A stretch of DNA of 32,319 nucleotides from positions 5,155,981 to 5,188,299 of the forward strand of contig CP070811.1 of the NCBI GenBank assembly GCA_020343875.1, in the 5' to 3' direction. Each line of letters opens with the position of its first letter. Position 1 is the stretch's first letter. Below are positions 15,744 to 23,279 of the stretch, one piece after another. This stretch comes from Anaerolineales bacterium (GTDB taxonomy: Bacteria > Chloroflexota > Anaerolineae > 4572-78 > NAK82). Under the pieces are notes generated by a model. That model saw only the letters and a list, made by a program, of their open reading frames with translations. It searched no databases and was not told the origin of the DNA. The translations under genes were made by a program, and so were the position numbers.

Positions 15744-16100
15744 ATGCAAACACCTGCGGGCAAAGAATGTCAACACTACTACGAAGACTTCCACCGGGGG
15801 CGCAGCACCCAGACCTGCCGACTGATCGAACGCAACCGGGAGTCCGTGCCATGGACTCCCGGTTTGTGCCAGACATGCCCCGTGCCCGACGCCCTGCAAG
15901 CCAACGCCTGCCCACACTTAATTCTGGATGCCCAGGTGACCAGGCGACTTTTCGGCTTGGTGCAACGAGTGGCAGTCAGCGGTTGGTGCAAGGAACACTT
16001 TCTGGATGTGAGGCATCCTGCTGTTGGCTGTGGTCACTGTCACGAGCACCGAAGCGGTTCATCCATCCTGGATCTGGTGGAGCAACCGGACGAAGGCTAA
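15744..16100 (+). CDS. Small Cys-rich protein, probably metal-binding
   Basis: The 118-residue protein has eight cysteines (9, 25, 42, 45, 56, 82, 96, 99), several in CxxC-like pairs with nearby His: 'LCQTCPVP', 'ACPH', 'WCKEHF', 'GCGHCHEH'. This pattern suggests one or two zinc or other metal sites. No signal peptide or membrane segment is seen, so it is probably cytosolic. The start ATG 15744 is the last Met before the Cys pattern; an upstream frame to 15696 adds a Lys/Arg-rich tail without support, and the ribosome site (AGAGAG) is weak. It begins 97 bp after efp in the same direction and may be co-transcribed. I do not recognise a named family. Confidence 0.7.
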   Translation: MQTPAGKECQHYYEDFHRGRSTQTCRLIERNRESVPWTPGLCQTCPVPDALQANACPHLILDAQVTRRLFGLVQRVAVSGWCKEHFLDVRHPAVGCGHCHEHRSGSSILDLVEQPDEG

Positions 16101-16377
16101 GCGTAGTTTTGAGGAACAGGCCGGAATTGCCCCCCAGAGCGGCCACTCCCTCATCGCTCATCAATGCGACTTGGTTGTCAGGACTCATGATTTACTCAAG
16201 TTGAGTCTGGGCATCAGCAGAACTCTGGTTCTCAGTCAACCGAGCCATGGTTTACCTGATGAGCAGCCCATACTTCCTGGCACACGGACGCGGGACCAGA
16301 TACTGAAGGAGTCTCACAAGTTTAGCTGGTGTCGCCTTCCTCCGTGATGCCCAACCCTTGACGAACTAGAAAGCGTA

Positions 16378-16863
16378 TTAGCCCGTTGGCGACAGCATCA
16401 CATAAGCAAGAATGCTGACCACAGTACAAACCAGTATCAGCGCCAGAGCAATGGTTATAACGATGAAGGCCCGGCTGTCGCCCTTGGATGGCTGCCCTGT
16501 TGGCGCACCTCCGGAACCTGACTCACCGGTGTGGGACGCTGATTGCGAAGCCGACGCCTGAAGCCCTCCCGCCGCTGGCGAAGCTTTCTCTAACCCTCGA
16601 GAGGTAGGGGACGAGGCAGGCCGGTCGCTCACCAAGGCTGCCAGTACTGTGCGTGCCTTTTCGTTGCGAGGGTTGATGGTCAGTACGTTTTCCAGACAGA
16701 TGGAACGTTCCTCCTGGCTATCTACCACACTACTCATCCAAAGCCAAGCTTGCTCATTCCGCTCGTCGGCATCCAACACAATTTCCAATAGGCGACGCGC
16801 CTCCGAGTTGCGCCCCGCCTTAGCAGCGATAATTGCCTGGTTCAAAGTAGCCGTCGGATCCAT
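16378..16863 (-). CDS. TPR-like protein with C-terminal membrane anchor
   Basis: This 161-residue protein starts with helical repeats typical of a short TPR unit ('LNQAIIAAKAGRNSEARRLLEIVLDADERNEQAWLWMSSVV', then 'CLENVLTINPRNEKARTVLAALV'). It continues through a Ser/Gly/Ala-rich low-complexity linker (about 80-128) and ends with one membrane helix ('AFIVITIALALILVCTVVSILAYVML'). The N-terminal TPR should face the cytoplasm and bind a partner protein. It starts 13 bp after the methyltransferase stop, so it is read from the same transcript. The ribosome site is weak (AGGTTGAAAG). Its role is unknown. Confidence 0.75.
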   Translation of the reverse strand: MDPTATLNQAIIAAKAGRNSEARRLLEIVLDADERNEQAWLWMSSVVDSQEERSICLENVLTINPRNEKARTVLAALVSDRPASSPTSRGLEKASPAAGGLQASASQSASHTGESGSGGAPTGQPSKGDSRAFIVITIALALILVCTVVSILAYVMLSPTG

Positions 16864-16876
16864 CTTTCAACCTGCT

Positions 16877-17794
16877 CTATCCGCCACGTCGAGCGCGGAG
16901 CGCGGAGCGCCGTTGCCGGCGCTCCGCTCGGTTGGTATCCTCATGGCCAGTTTCCAGGCCCCGGGTGGCCGCGATCCAGGCTGCACAATTCTCATCATGT
17001 CCCATAAAGAGATCTGCTGCTAGTATCGCCTGCTTGATATCTGACTCGATCGGGTTGGTAATGGCCGCTGTCAGGCCATTGGCGATCATCATAGCCAGAA
17101 AAGTACCGTTGAGAACCCCACGCCCTGGAAGCCCAAAAGAGACGTTACTGGCCCCACACACAGTGTTGACGCCCAGCTCCTCTCGTACCTGGCGCGTGAC
17201 TTGCATAGTTACCTGTCCGGCCCCTTGCACAGCCCCAGCCGGCATGACCAACGGATCGATCAGTACGTCAGCCTTGGGAATGCCATAGTCCATAGCTCTT
17301 TCAACAATTTTCTTGGCAACTGCAAACCGTACGTCAGCATGATGCGAGATGCCGGTCTCGTCGTTAGAAATACCGATGACAGCGGCGCCGTACTTCTTGA
17401 CCAGCGGCAACACGCTCTCCAGTCTTTCATCTTCACCCGTCACCGAGTTGACCAACGGTTTGCCTTCAGCGGCCTCCAGCCCCGCCTCTAACGCAGCTAC
17501 CACGGACGAGTCGATTGAGATAGGCACGTCTACCACCGACTGCACGATCTTGATTGCCTCCGCCAAAATGGCTGGCTCATCGGCTGTGGGGATACCGGCG
17601 TTTACGTCCAGCATATGTGCGCCCGCTTCTACCTGAGAGACAGCGTCGGAACGCACGCGATCGTAGTTACCAGCCTCCATCTCAGCCGCCAGTAGTTTAC
17701 GCCCGGTCGGATTGATGCGCTCACCGATGATGGTCAGAGGCCGACCAGGGCCAATAAAAACTATTTTCGTCTTCGATTCCAGGATCGTGTCCAC
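16877..17794 (-). CDS. Methyltetrahydrofolate:corrinoid protein methyltransferase-like (pterin-binding TIM barrel)
   Basis: The 305-residue protein has a pterin-binding barrel: 'IIGERINPTGRK', 'AGAHMLDVNAG', 'ISIDSSVVAALEAGL', 'LVNSVTGEDERLESVLPLVKKYGAAVIG', 'VLIDPLVMPAG', 'GASNVSFGLPGRGVLNGTFL'. These match the AcsE/MeTr family, which moves a methyl group from methyl-THF to a corrinoid protein, and the methyl-transfer module of methionine synthase. No corrinoid protein or CO dehydrogenase gene is adjacent, so the acceptor is unknown. The start is GTG (17792-17794) with AAAGGAG upstream and an extended -10 promoter. The last 15-18 residues are unusually Arg-rich and are encoded by a perfect GC palindrome, likely an acquired tail. 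Confidence 0.87.
   Translation of the reverse strand: MDTILESKTKIVFIGPGRPLTIIGERINPTGRKLLAAEMEAGNYDRVRSDAVSQVEAGAHMLDVNAGIPTADEPAILAEAIKIVQSVVDVPISIDSSVVAALEAGLEAAEGKPLVNSVTGEDERLESVLPLVKKYGAAVIGISNDETGISHHADVRFAVAKKIVERAMDYGIPKADVLIDPLVMPAGAVQGAGQVTMQVTRQVREELGVNTVCGASNVSFGLPGRGVLNGTFLAMMIANGLTAAITNPIESDIKQAILAADLFMGHDENCAAWIAATRGLETGHEDTNRAERRQRRSALRARRGG
16902..16927. repeat. Perfect GC palindrome inside the methyltransferase 3' end
   Basis: GCGGAGCGCC (16902-16911) and GGCGCTCCGC (16918-16927) form a 10-bp stem with a GTTGCC loop. A GCGCGGA direct repeat overlaps its left side. It encodes the Arg-rich C-terminus of the methyltransferase and lies 39 bp before the TPR gene. Confidence 0.65.
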
Positions 17795-17828
17795 AAATAC
17801 ACTCCTTTAGCCCAGACTTTGCAGTAAG

Positions 17829-17837
17829 ATTATACCA
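17829..17837 (-). promoter_or_regulatory. Extended -10 promoter for the methyltransferase operon
   Basis: On the minus strand TGG-TATAAT occupies 17837 down to 17829, an extended -10. The -35 region is weak (TCTGTG at 17852-17857, 17-nt spacing). The predicted start near 17822 is about 28 nt from the GTG start codon. Confidence 0.55.
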
Positions 17838-17990
17838 CCGCTTGCCCCAATCACAGAGTCTCGGTTTTGGATGGCAAATCCAGTATCCCGTCACGAGAAT
17901 TATGCCAGCGGGTCCACGTGCAGGGGAATATGACAATCATAGCGCCTTTGGGGATTAAATCTGGTTTGGCAGGATCACTTCGGCGGGGCA

Positions 17991-18752
17991 TCAGGAGTTA
18001 ATGGCTATTTCGGCGATACGAGGCAGGGCTTCGGCCACATCGGATCGGATGAGCACGTCGGCTCGGTCATCCAGGTGAGTAGGCTGATAATTGATGATGA
18101 CAAGTTTGGCCCCATGGCCAAGGGCCATCAACGGCAAATCTGCAACCGGTTCCACGCTCAGGGACGAGCCAGCGACGAGCATCAAATCACACACTTTTGT
18201 ATCCTGTCGGGCAGCCGCCAGCACCTGCACCGGCAGTTGCTCCCCAAATAGGATGACGTTGGGCTTCATCACACCGCCACACGTGCAGCAAGGCACCTCG
18301 CCTCGATCAAGAAACTCCTTGATCAGGCTATCAGCTGGTGCCACCCGGTAGCAACGGGTGCAGGTGGCCTGGCGCATGTGACCGTGCACTTCGTGCACCC
18401 GCTGCGAGCCTGCCTTTTGGTGCAAGCCATCAATGTTCTGGGTAATGACCGACTTCAGTAAGCCAGCTGCCTCCAACTGAGCTAACGCATAGTGGGCCGG
18501 ATTAGGTTCTGCTTCGAGCATTAGGCGGGCCAGCGGGCGTATCCATTTGTAGAAGTGCGCGGGGCGCATCCGAAAGGCAAACAAAGACGCCACCGCCAAC
18601 GGATCCACCTGAGTCCACAGTCCTGAGTCAGGGCTCCGAAAATCGGGGATGCCGGAAGGGGTGCTGTGGCCCGCCCCAGTCATAGCCACAGCATGGTTTG
18701 CCTGCCGGAGCAGCCGGGCAGCCCGAGTGAGAAGGTCATCCAGATCCTGCAT
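17991..18752 (-). CDS. cobB: Sirtuin NAD-dependent protein deacylase
   Basis: The 253-residue protein contains '[16 protein letters not shown]' (NAD site; family proteins usually have Ile or Ala where this has His), '[12 protein letters not shown]', catalytic H123 in 'VHEVHGHM', and a zinc ribbon with C131/C134 and C155-C158 ('CTRC', 'CCTC'). '[10 protein letters not shown]'-type and '[18 protein letters not shown]' motifs follow. It removes acyl groups from protein lysines, forming O-acyl-ADP-ribose and nicotinamide. ATG at 18752 is preceded by GGAGG; an in-frame GTG at 18782 would add ten unconserved residues. The neighbour endonuclease V ends 79 bp upstream in the same direction. Confidence 0.93.
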   Translation of the reverse strand: MQDLDDLLTRAARLLRQANHAVAMTGAGHSTPSGIPDFRSPDSGLWTQVDPLAVASLFAFRMRPAHFYKWIRPLARLMLEAEPNPAHYALAQLEAAGLLKSVITQNIDGLHQKAGSQRVHEVHGHMRQATCTRCYRVAPADSLIKEFLDRGEVPCCTCGGVMKPNVILFGEQLPVQVLAAARQDTKVCDLMLVAGSSLSVEPVADLPLMALGHGAKLVIINYQPTHLDDRADVLIRSDVAEALPRIAEIAINS

Positions 18753-18831
18753 GCATCCTCCAATTTTCGGCTTATTAGGCACTTGTAACTGCGGCCCCCT
18801 CGGTCAGCGCACCTGACTCCGCAGCCAAAGG

Positions 18832-19530
18832 TCACAGATCGAAGCGCATTGCCTGCTGGCCATGGAGGGGGGGCGCGTCTCCGCCAGCCACGCGATGTGC
18901 CCAGCGCGTTGTCTCAGGTAGACGGTAGCCACGACAGCAGGCCAGCACATATCTGATGCTGGTTGCCAGATCAACACGGTGGCCAATAGATACATACACC
19001 GGCTTCACGTTTCGGCGCGTGCGTAGCACTGCACCGATGACCTCCCCATCGTCAAGCAGGGGCATGTAGCTACCGGGTTCCCGCGCCAGCTCATCGTGCC
19101 AGCCGCATAGCCGCGACTTGGCGCAGCCGATAGCCGGCAAGTCCACTAACAACCCAATATGACTGGCAATGCCCAGGCGGCGTGGATGTGCCAGGCCCTG
19201 GCCATCAAATATGAGCAGATCGGGCGACGTGCCCAGCCGCTCCAATGCGTCCAGCACCACCGGACCCTCGCGAAAGGCCAGCAAGCCCGGCACGTACGGA
19301 AAGATGACAGGCCGGTTGGCCACCGCATAGTGCGTCGGTATCAAGCCTTCAAACTCCAACACCACCACGGCAGCCCGGGCTAGATCGTCGCGAACACTCA
19401 CATCAATCCCGGCCACGGAGCGCACCTGTCCCAGCCGAGGCTGGCGCTCCACCTGCTCTGCCAGGTCGTTTTGCAACACGAAAGCTTCTTTTGGCGATAA
19501 GTCCCAGGGATGAGACAATACCAACTGCAT
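18832..19530 (-). CDS. nfi: Endonuclease V
   Basis: The 232-residue protein has the DEDD-type metal residues of EndoV: D43 in 'VAGIDVSV', E88 in 'GLLAFREGPVVL' and D109 in 'LLIFDGQGLAHPRRLG', with H115 and K138 ('CAKSRL') also at conserved places. 'PYVPG', the wedge region that flips the damaged base, is present. It nicks the second phosphodiester bond 3' of hypoxanthine (deoxyinosine) in DNA, or inosine in RNA. The start (19528-19530) is 18 bp past the histidine kinase stop, and the AGGA site is very close to the ATG, so translation may be coupled to the kinase. The family call is firm. Confidence 0.94.
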   Translation of the reverse strand: MQLVLSHPWDLSPKEAFVLQNDLAEQVERQPRLGQVRSVAGIDVSVRDDLARAAVVVLEFEGLIPTHYAVANRPVIFPYVPGLLAFREGPVVLDALERLGTSPDLLIFDGQGLAHPRRLGIASHIGLLVDLPAIGCAKSRLCGWHDELAREPGSYMPLLDDGEVIGAVLRTRRNVKPVYVSIGHRVDLATSIRYVLACCRGYRLPETTRWAHRVAGGDAPPLHGQQAMRFDL

Positions 19531-19548
19531 TTCCTGAATCGGGTTACC

Positions 19549-22524
19549 CTACTCATAAGGCAATGTAAACCTAAACGTGCTGCCCTGCCCCACGCTGCTC
19601 TCAGCCCAAATACGCCCGCCATGCGCCTCGACAATTTTCCTGGCGATGTGCAAACCCAGGCCAGTGCCATCAGGCCGTCCCCCCTCCCCCTCCGGCACCC
19701 GGTAGAACTTGATAAAAATCCGCTCCAATGAGTCGGCAGGGATGCCTGTGCCTGTGTCGCTTATCTCCACCACAATCTCTCCATTGGAGCGGCGGGCGGC
19801 AACCGTCACCCGACCCCCTTCAGGTGTGAACTTGATAGCGTTGCCAATCAGATTGGTGGCCACTTGTTCCAGCCAGTCCCGATCGCCGGTGACCAGGGGT
19901 AGGCCTTCTGGCCAAACAGCCTCCAGGGCAATTTTCCTCCCCTGGGCTATACCCCGCAATTTGGAGACCGACTGCTGTAGCACGTCCGTTAATCGCACCG
20001 GCCCGCGTTCCAGGTCAAACACACCCGAATCGAGACGAGAGATATTCAAGAGGTTGTTCACCAATTGGGCAAGTTGCTCTGCCTGTCGCCCAATAATACC
20101 CAGGAACTCCCGCTGGGTCTTCTCGTCAGGCACCTGACCCTCAAGGATAAGGCGCGCAAACCCTTGGATGGAAAAGAGAGGGGTACGCAATTCATGCGAG
20201 ATGGTAGAGAAGAACTCAGCTTTCACCTCCTCAATCTCTCGCTCCCTGGTCACATCATGAACGACACGCACCTCTCCCAGGCGCTGCCCGATCTCATCCA
20301 GGACCGCAGTAGAGAAGACACGCAGCACCCGAGAGCGGAGCGCTTCGCCCCCCAATCCAGTCCGCGGAATCTCCACTTCGTGGGCCAGCACCCCTGTGCG
20401 TTCTCTGACTATGGCTGGCTCGCAAATGGCCCGCAGGCGCGAGTCTGCATCGGGAGCCGTGGCTTGCCGGCCCATAATGTCCTGTCGCTCCATACCCAGC
20501 ATCCTGGCCAGGGCCGGATTACAGCTGAGCACTACCCCGTGCCGGTCGAGCATAAGCAGGCCATCCGCCATGTAACGGATGATAGCATCGGTGCGTTGCT
20601 TTTCGGAGAGCACTTCAGAGAAGAGGCGCGCATTCTCGATCGTAATGGCTGCCTGGGCAGCAGCAATGGTCAGCAACCGCTCCTGGTCAGGGCCGAAGGC
20701 ATCGGGCGCCTCCTCATCCACATTGATGACACCAATCACGCTGCCCTTCAGCTGCAAAGGGACAGCCAGCAGAGATCGGACCTCCTCGTCGAAGAAGATG
20801 TAGTCGTGATCTTCCAGAGTATCGGGTACGTAAATCGAGCGGGCCTCAGCAGCCGCTCGCCCAGCAATGCCCTCGCCCAAGTGCAGCCGGGCCGCTTCAC
20901 GCCATTCGGGCTTGAGGCCGGCCGCCGCCCTGATCTCCAGAGTCTGGCTCGCCTCATCGAGCAAGAAGATGCAACAGCCCCGACAGCCCATCGCACGCCG
21001 GATGGTACGAACAATGGCATCCAGAACCTCACTCAGGTCCAGGCTGGTGGCGATTTGGTTGGCCAGCGTGTAGAGTTCGCTGACCTCACTTAGCCGCTGG
21101 CGTGTCTCGTCAAAAAGGCGGATGCGCTCCATAGCCATCGCCGTCTGATTCGCCAGCGTCTGGCAAAGCTGGATATCGTCGGCGGTGAATTTCCGAGATG
21201 CCTTGTGGTCATAAAGCTCCACCATGCCGACGATACGACCTTCCAATTGCAGCGGGAGGGCCAGCAACGCCCTCCAGCCGGGTGCTTGCCAGGCCAGAGG
21301 GCTAGTGGCTGGCTTCTGGCCCTCCTGTCCATAGGTTAACACCGGGCGGCGAGTTTGCAGCACTTGACGAGCAACGGGATCATCCTTGACTGCAATGGGT
21401 TGACCGGCAGCCCGCCAGGTGCGGGAGGGGTTATGGCTGCCAGCAGCGACATGATCAGCCACAGAGATGATCGTATCGCTCTCCGGGTCCCACTGACAGA
21501 TGGCACAGCCACCGGCAGCGACCGCCTGGGCCATTTTGACGGCAATCGTCCGCAGCACGGTATCCGCATCCAGGTTCGCGCTGATAGCAGCGCTAGTCTC
21601 GTAAAGAATAGTCTGTTCTTGCAGGCGGCGCTGGGTATTAAGATGTAAACGTGCATTTTGAACAGCAATGGCCACTTGCTCAGCCAAAGCCTGCAACAAA
21701 AACAGGTCTGCCTCGCCAAAGGCGCTGGCCTGGTCACTCTGCACGTCGAGCACACCCAGGACACGCCCTCCTACAGCGAGGGGTACGGCTATCTCCGACC
21801 GCACGTTAGGCGGCCCAGATTGAAACTCGTGGCGCGCATCGCTAGCCACTTCCGGTGCCATGACTGGCTCACCATGAGCGGCCACCCAGCCCACGATTCC
21901 CTCCCCTACTCGAAACGCTCGAAGGTCGCCGGGGTCTGCCGGTTGGCCGCGCCATAGCCCCCCCCGCAGGACGACCTGCTGGTCGGCGGCGTTCACCAGG
22001 TAGAGATGAACATACTCGTAGCCAAAACCCTGATATATGGACTTCACTACTTGCTCGACCAAAGCCTCAAGATTCAAAATGGTGACGATTTGGCGACCAA
22101 ATTCGATGAGGGCCCGCAGTTGGGCGTCAATTGGCTGAGCCGGAAGGCGGGTGAGACAAGCGGCTTCGGACAGGATGGCACTCTGGCACGACATCAGATA
22201 TCGCCAAAGATCAGAATCAGGAGAGGTATCACTGGCGCTGAGCACATCCAGCACTGACTCGAACTGGGCAGCGACGACGTCGATCAGCCTAACTCGCGGT
22301 GCGTCGCCCTGGACCTCGGCGGGGGCCGAATTAAGACGGGACAGGTGATCAGTCAGCGCAACCCGGTCTCCGGAGGCGGCAGCCCGAGCCAGCTCGGACC
22401 AGATATCCAACTCTGCAGGCACAGCCTCGTGAAGCGTTCGAGCCCGCCCCAATGCCTCAGCCAGCCAGCTTTCTAGCCTGGGCCACATCGGATCTGAAGA
22501 TGGCTCTCGGTTTGCCGTGACCAC
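19549..22524 (-). CDS. Cytosolic hybrid-sensor histidine kinase with three GAF domains and a PAS domain
   Basis: The 991-residue protein has an N-terminal helical region of no known family (about 1-150), then GAF 1 (about 150-292), GAF 2 (about 319-469), GAF 3 (about 494-635), PAS (about 644-760), HisKA with phospho-acceptor H777 in 'STISHELRTP', and HATPase_c with 'NLIGNAIKFTPEGG', 'DTGTGIP' and 'GTGLGLHIARKIVE'. No receiver domain or transmembrane helix is present, so it senses an internal signal such as a small ligand, redox state or light-type chromophore. GAF 2 has 'GGCAICQWD' and GAF 3 'GCRGCCIF', Cys-rich strands worth noting. GTG 22522-22524 with AAAGGA upstream is chosen; ATG 22486-22488 is the alternative. 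Longer frames cross tandem palindromes. No response regulator is adjacent. Confidence 0.88.
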   Translation of the reverse strand: MVTANREPSSDPMWPRLESWLAEALGRARTLHEAVPAELDIWSELARAAASGDRVALTDHLSRLNSAPAEVQGDAPRVRLIDVVAAQFESVLDVLSASDTSPDSDLWRYLMSCQSAILSEAACLTRLPAQPIDAQLRALIEFGRQIVTILNLEALVEQVVKSIYQGFGYEYVHLYLVNAADQQVVLRGGLWRGQPADPGDLRAFRVGEGIVGWVAAHGEPVMAPEVASDARHEFQSGPPNVRSEIAVPLAVGGRVLGVLDVQSDQASAFGEADLFLLQALAEQVAIAVQNARLHLNTQRRLQEQTILYETSAAISANLDADTVLRTIAVKMAQAVAAGGCAICQWDPESDTIISVADHVAAGSHNPSRTWRAAGQPIAVKDDPVARQVLQTRRPVLTYGQEGQKPATSPLAWQAPGWRALLALPLQLEGRIVGMVELYDHKASRKFTADDIQLCQTLANQTAMAMERIRLFDETRQRLSEVSELYTLANQIATSLDLSEVLDAIVRTIRRAMGCRGCCIFLLDEASQTLEIRAAAGLKPEWREAARLHLGEGIAGRAAAEARSIYVPDTLEDHDYIFFDEEVRSLLAVPLQLKGSVIGVINVDEEAPDAFGPDQERLLTIAAAQAAITIENARLFSEVLSEKQRTDAIIRYMADGLLMLDRHGVVLSCNPALARMLGMERQDIMGRQATAPDADSRLRAICEPAIVRERTGVLAHEVEIPRTGLGGEALRSRVLRVFSTAVLDEIGQRLGEVRVVHDVTREREIEEVKAEFFSTISHELRTPLFSIQGFARLILEGQVPDEKTQREFLGIIGRQAEQLAQLVNNLLNISRLDSGVFDLERGPVRLTDVLQQSVSKLRGIAQGRKIALEAVWPEGLPLVTGDRDWLEQVATNLIGNAIKFTPEGGRVTVAARRSNGEIVVEISDTGTGIPADSLERIFIKFYRVPEGEGGRPDGTGLGLHIARKIVEAHGGRIWAESSVGQGSTFRFTLPYE

Positions 22525-22764
22525 AGGGAAGCATCCTTTCCCAATTCCTAATCGCGGGTAATCCAACTCAAACAGAGCCAAATAATAAGAAAACAAGCTT
22601 TGCCCCGCTTGTGCGGGACTTTGCCCCGCTTGTGCGGGACTTCGCCCACCCCAGCCAAGCTCTGTGTAGAGCAAGCGTCCTGTGCTGGATTGTACCATCC
22701 GCCGTAGGCAGGTGCAAGTCAGGGAAAAACAGAAGATAAGGCAGCGATAACATCCAAGCTGCAA
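22525..22764. other. Non-coding region upstream of the histidine kinase
   Basis: This stretch between the kinase start and the plus-strand promoter contains the tandem palindromes and an AT-rich patch (22570-22600). No other gene is seen. An open frame continues through it from the kinase but has no family-like sequence. Confidence 0.5.
22599..22640. repeat. Tandem 21-bp palindromic repeat, two perfect copies
   Basis: Two identical 21-bp units (22599-22619 and 22620-22640) start TTTGCCCCGC and end GTGCGGGAC. Each forms a CCCGC-TTGT-GCGGG hairpin. They lie just upstream of the chosen histidine kinase start, in the kinase's 5' region, and argue against the longer N-terminus. They resemble small dispersed palindromic elements. 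Confidence 0.8.
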
Positions 22765-22793
22765 TTGACACATAAACACAGAAATGCTACAAT
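22765..22793 (+). promoter_or_regulatory. Near-consensus sigma-70 promoter of the carbohydrate operon
   Basis: TTGACA (22765-22770), 17 nt, TACAAT (22788-22793): 11 of 12 consensus bases at optimal spacing. The predicted start is near 22800. It reads toward the solute-binding protein gene at 23280, giving a leader of about 480 nt. Confidence 0.78.
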
Positions 22794-22795
22794 AG

Positions 22796-22805
22796 TATAC
22801 GTATA
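22796..22805. promoter_or_regulatory. TATACGTATA palindrome at the predicted transcription start
   Basis: A perfect 10-bp palindrome with central CG spans the predicted +1 of the operon promoter. Its position suits a repressor operator; LacI-family operators also centre on CG. No regulator gene is nearby, so this is positional inference. Confidence 0.35.
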
Positions 22806-23279
22806 AACCCGCTAAAATTCGCCTTCTGCCGCCTAAACAGCGGATATGCTCTATCAAATCTCCAACTCTCAGCCGATAGGAAGAGAGTAAGGGTGACGCC
22901 GAAAGTCATTTTTCGGCCTGCTCGCATGACAGTTGGTCTTGGAATAGACCAGTCGTCCCTGCCTACTCCGAAAATGTGCCAATACAAATGAATTGCTATC
23001 TCTCAATTATGCCGCTATACGATTGGTGATCGGCCACAGTTATCAGGTAATAGTCAGGTAAATAAGGGGAGGAGGTGATTGCCTATGCTCTGACACAGAC
23101 CGCCCCTTGACGGAGGCTTCAATCGCGCACACTAGCCTGTTCGTCCAGAAAACAAGTCGTTGGCAAGAACAGGTGTGTTGCGCCTCTCAAGCTTGGCCGT
23201 CACGAATTTTGAAGGCCTCCTTGTTACATGCCAATGGAGAAACAGTTATCGCCTAAAGAAAGGCGAGAAGGAGAGCAAG
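22806..23279 (+). promoter_or_regulatory. Long structured leader of the carbohydrate operon
   Basis: This 5' region of about 470 nt has no convincing gene. Three successive perfect hairpins are visible: ACTCTC/GAGAGT (22865-22888, 12-nt loop), GCCGAAA/TTTCGGC (22898-22917, 6-nt loop) and TGGTCT/AGACCA (22934-22951, 6-nt loop). None is followed by a T-tract. Further down are a perfect extended Shine-Dalgarno (23070-23079) and finally the AAGGAG site of the solute-binding protein. It matches no riboswitch class that I can recognise. Confidence 0.5.
23070..23093 (+). promoter_or_regulatory. Perfect extended Shine-Dalgarno followed by a two-codon ORF
   Basis: AGGAGGTGAT (23070-23079) complements the 16S anti-SD over ten bases. 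Five nt later comes ATG CTC TGA (23085-23093), a start codon, one further sense codon and a stop. It lies within the operon leader, 187 nt before the first real gene. A minimal upstream ORF or a ribosome-loading/standby site is possible; chance is not excluded. Confidence 0.45.

Noticed and set aside
16101..16377. Coding frame or RNA gene in the gap between the Cys-rich protein and the TPR gene
   Set aside because: The plus-strand frame at 16024-16347 overlaps the Cys-rich gene and has no family-like content. No tRNA cloverleaf could be drawn; I see nothing supportable.
20065..21093. Plus-strand frame of 342 codons opposite the histidine kinase
   Set aside because: It is antisense to the PAS/GAF 3 region; its composition is that of reversed kinase codons and it has no start signals.
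22525..22857. N-terminal extension of the histidine kinase to 22857
   Set aside because: It would translate the tandem palindromes into a repeated peptide and cross the opposing promoter; a GTG with a ribosome site at 22524 is better.
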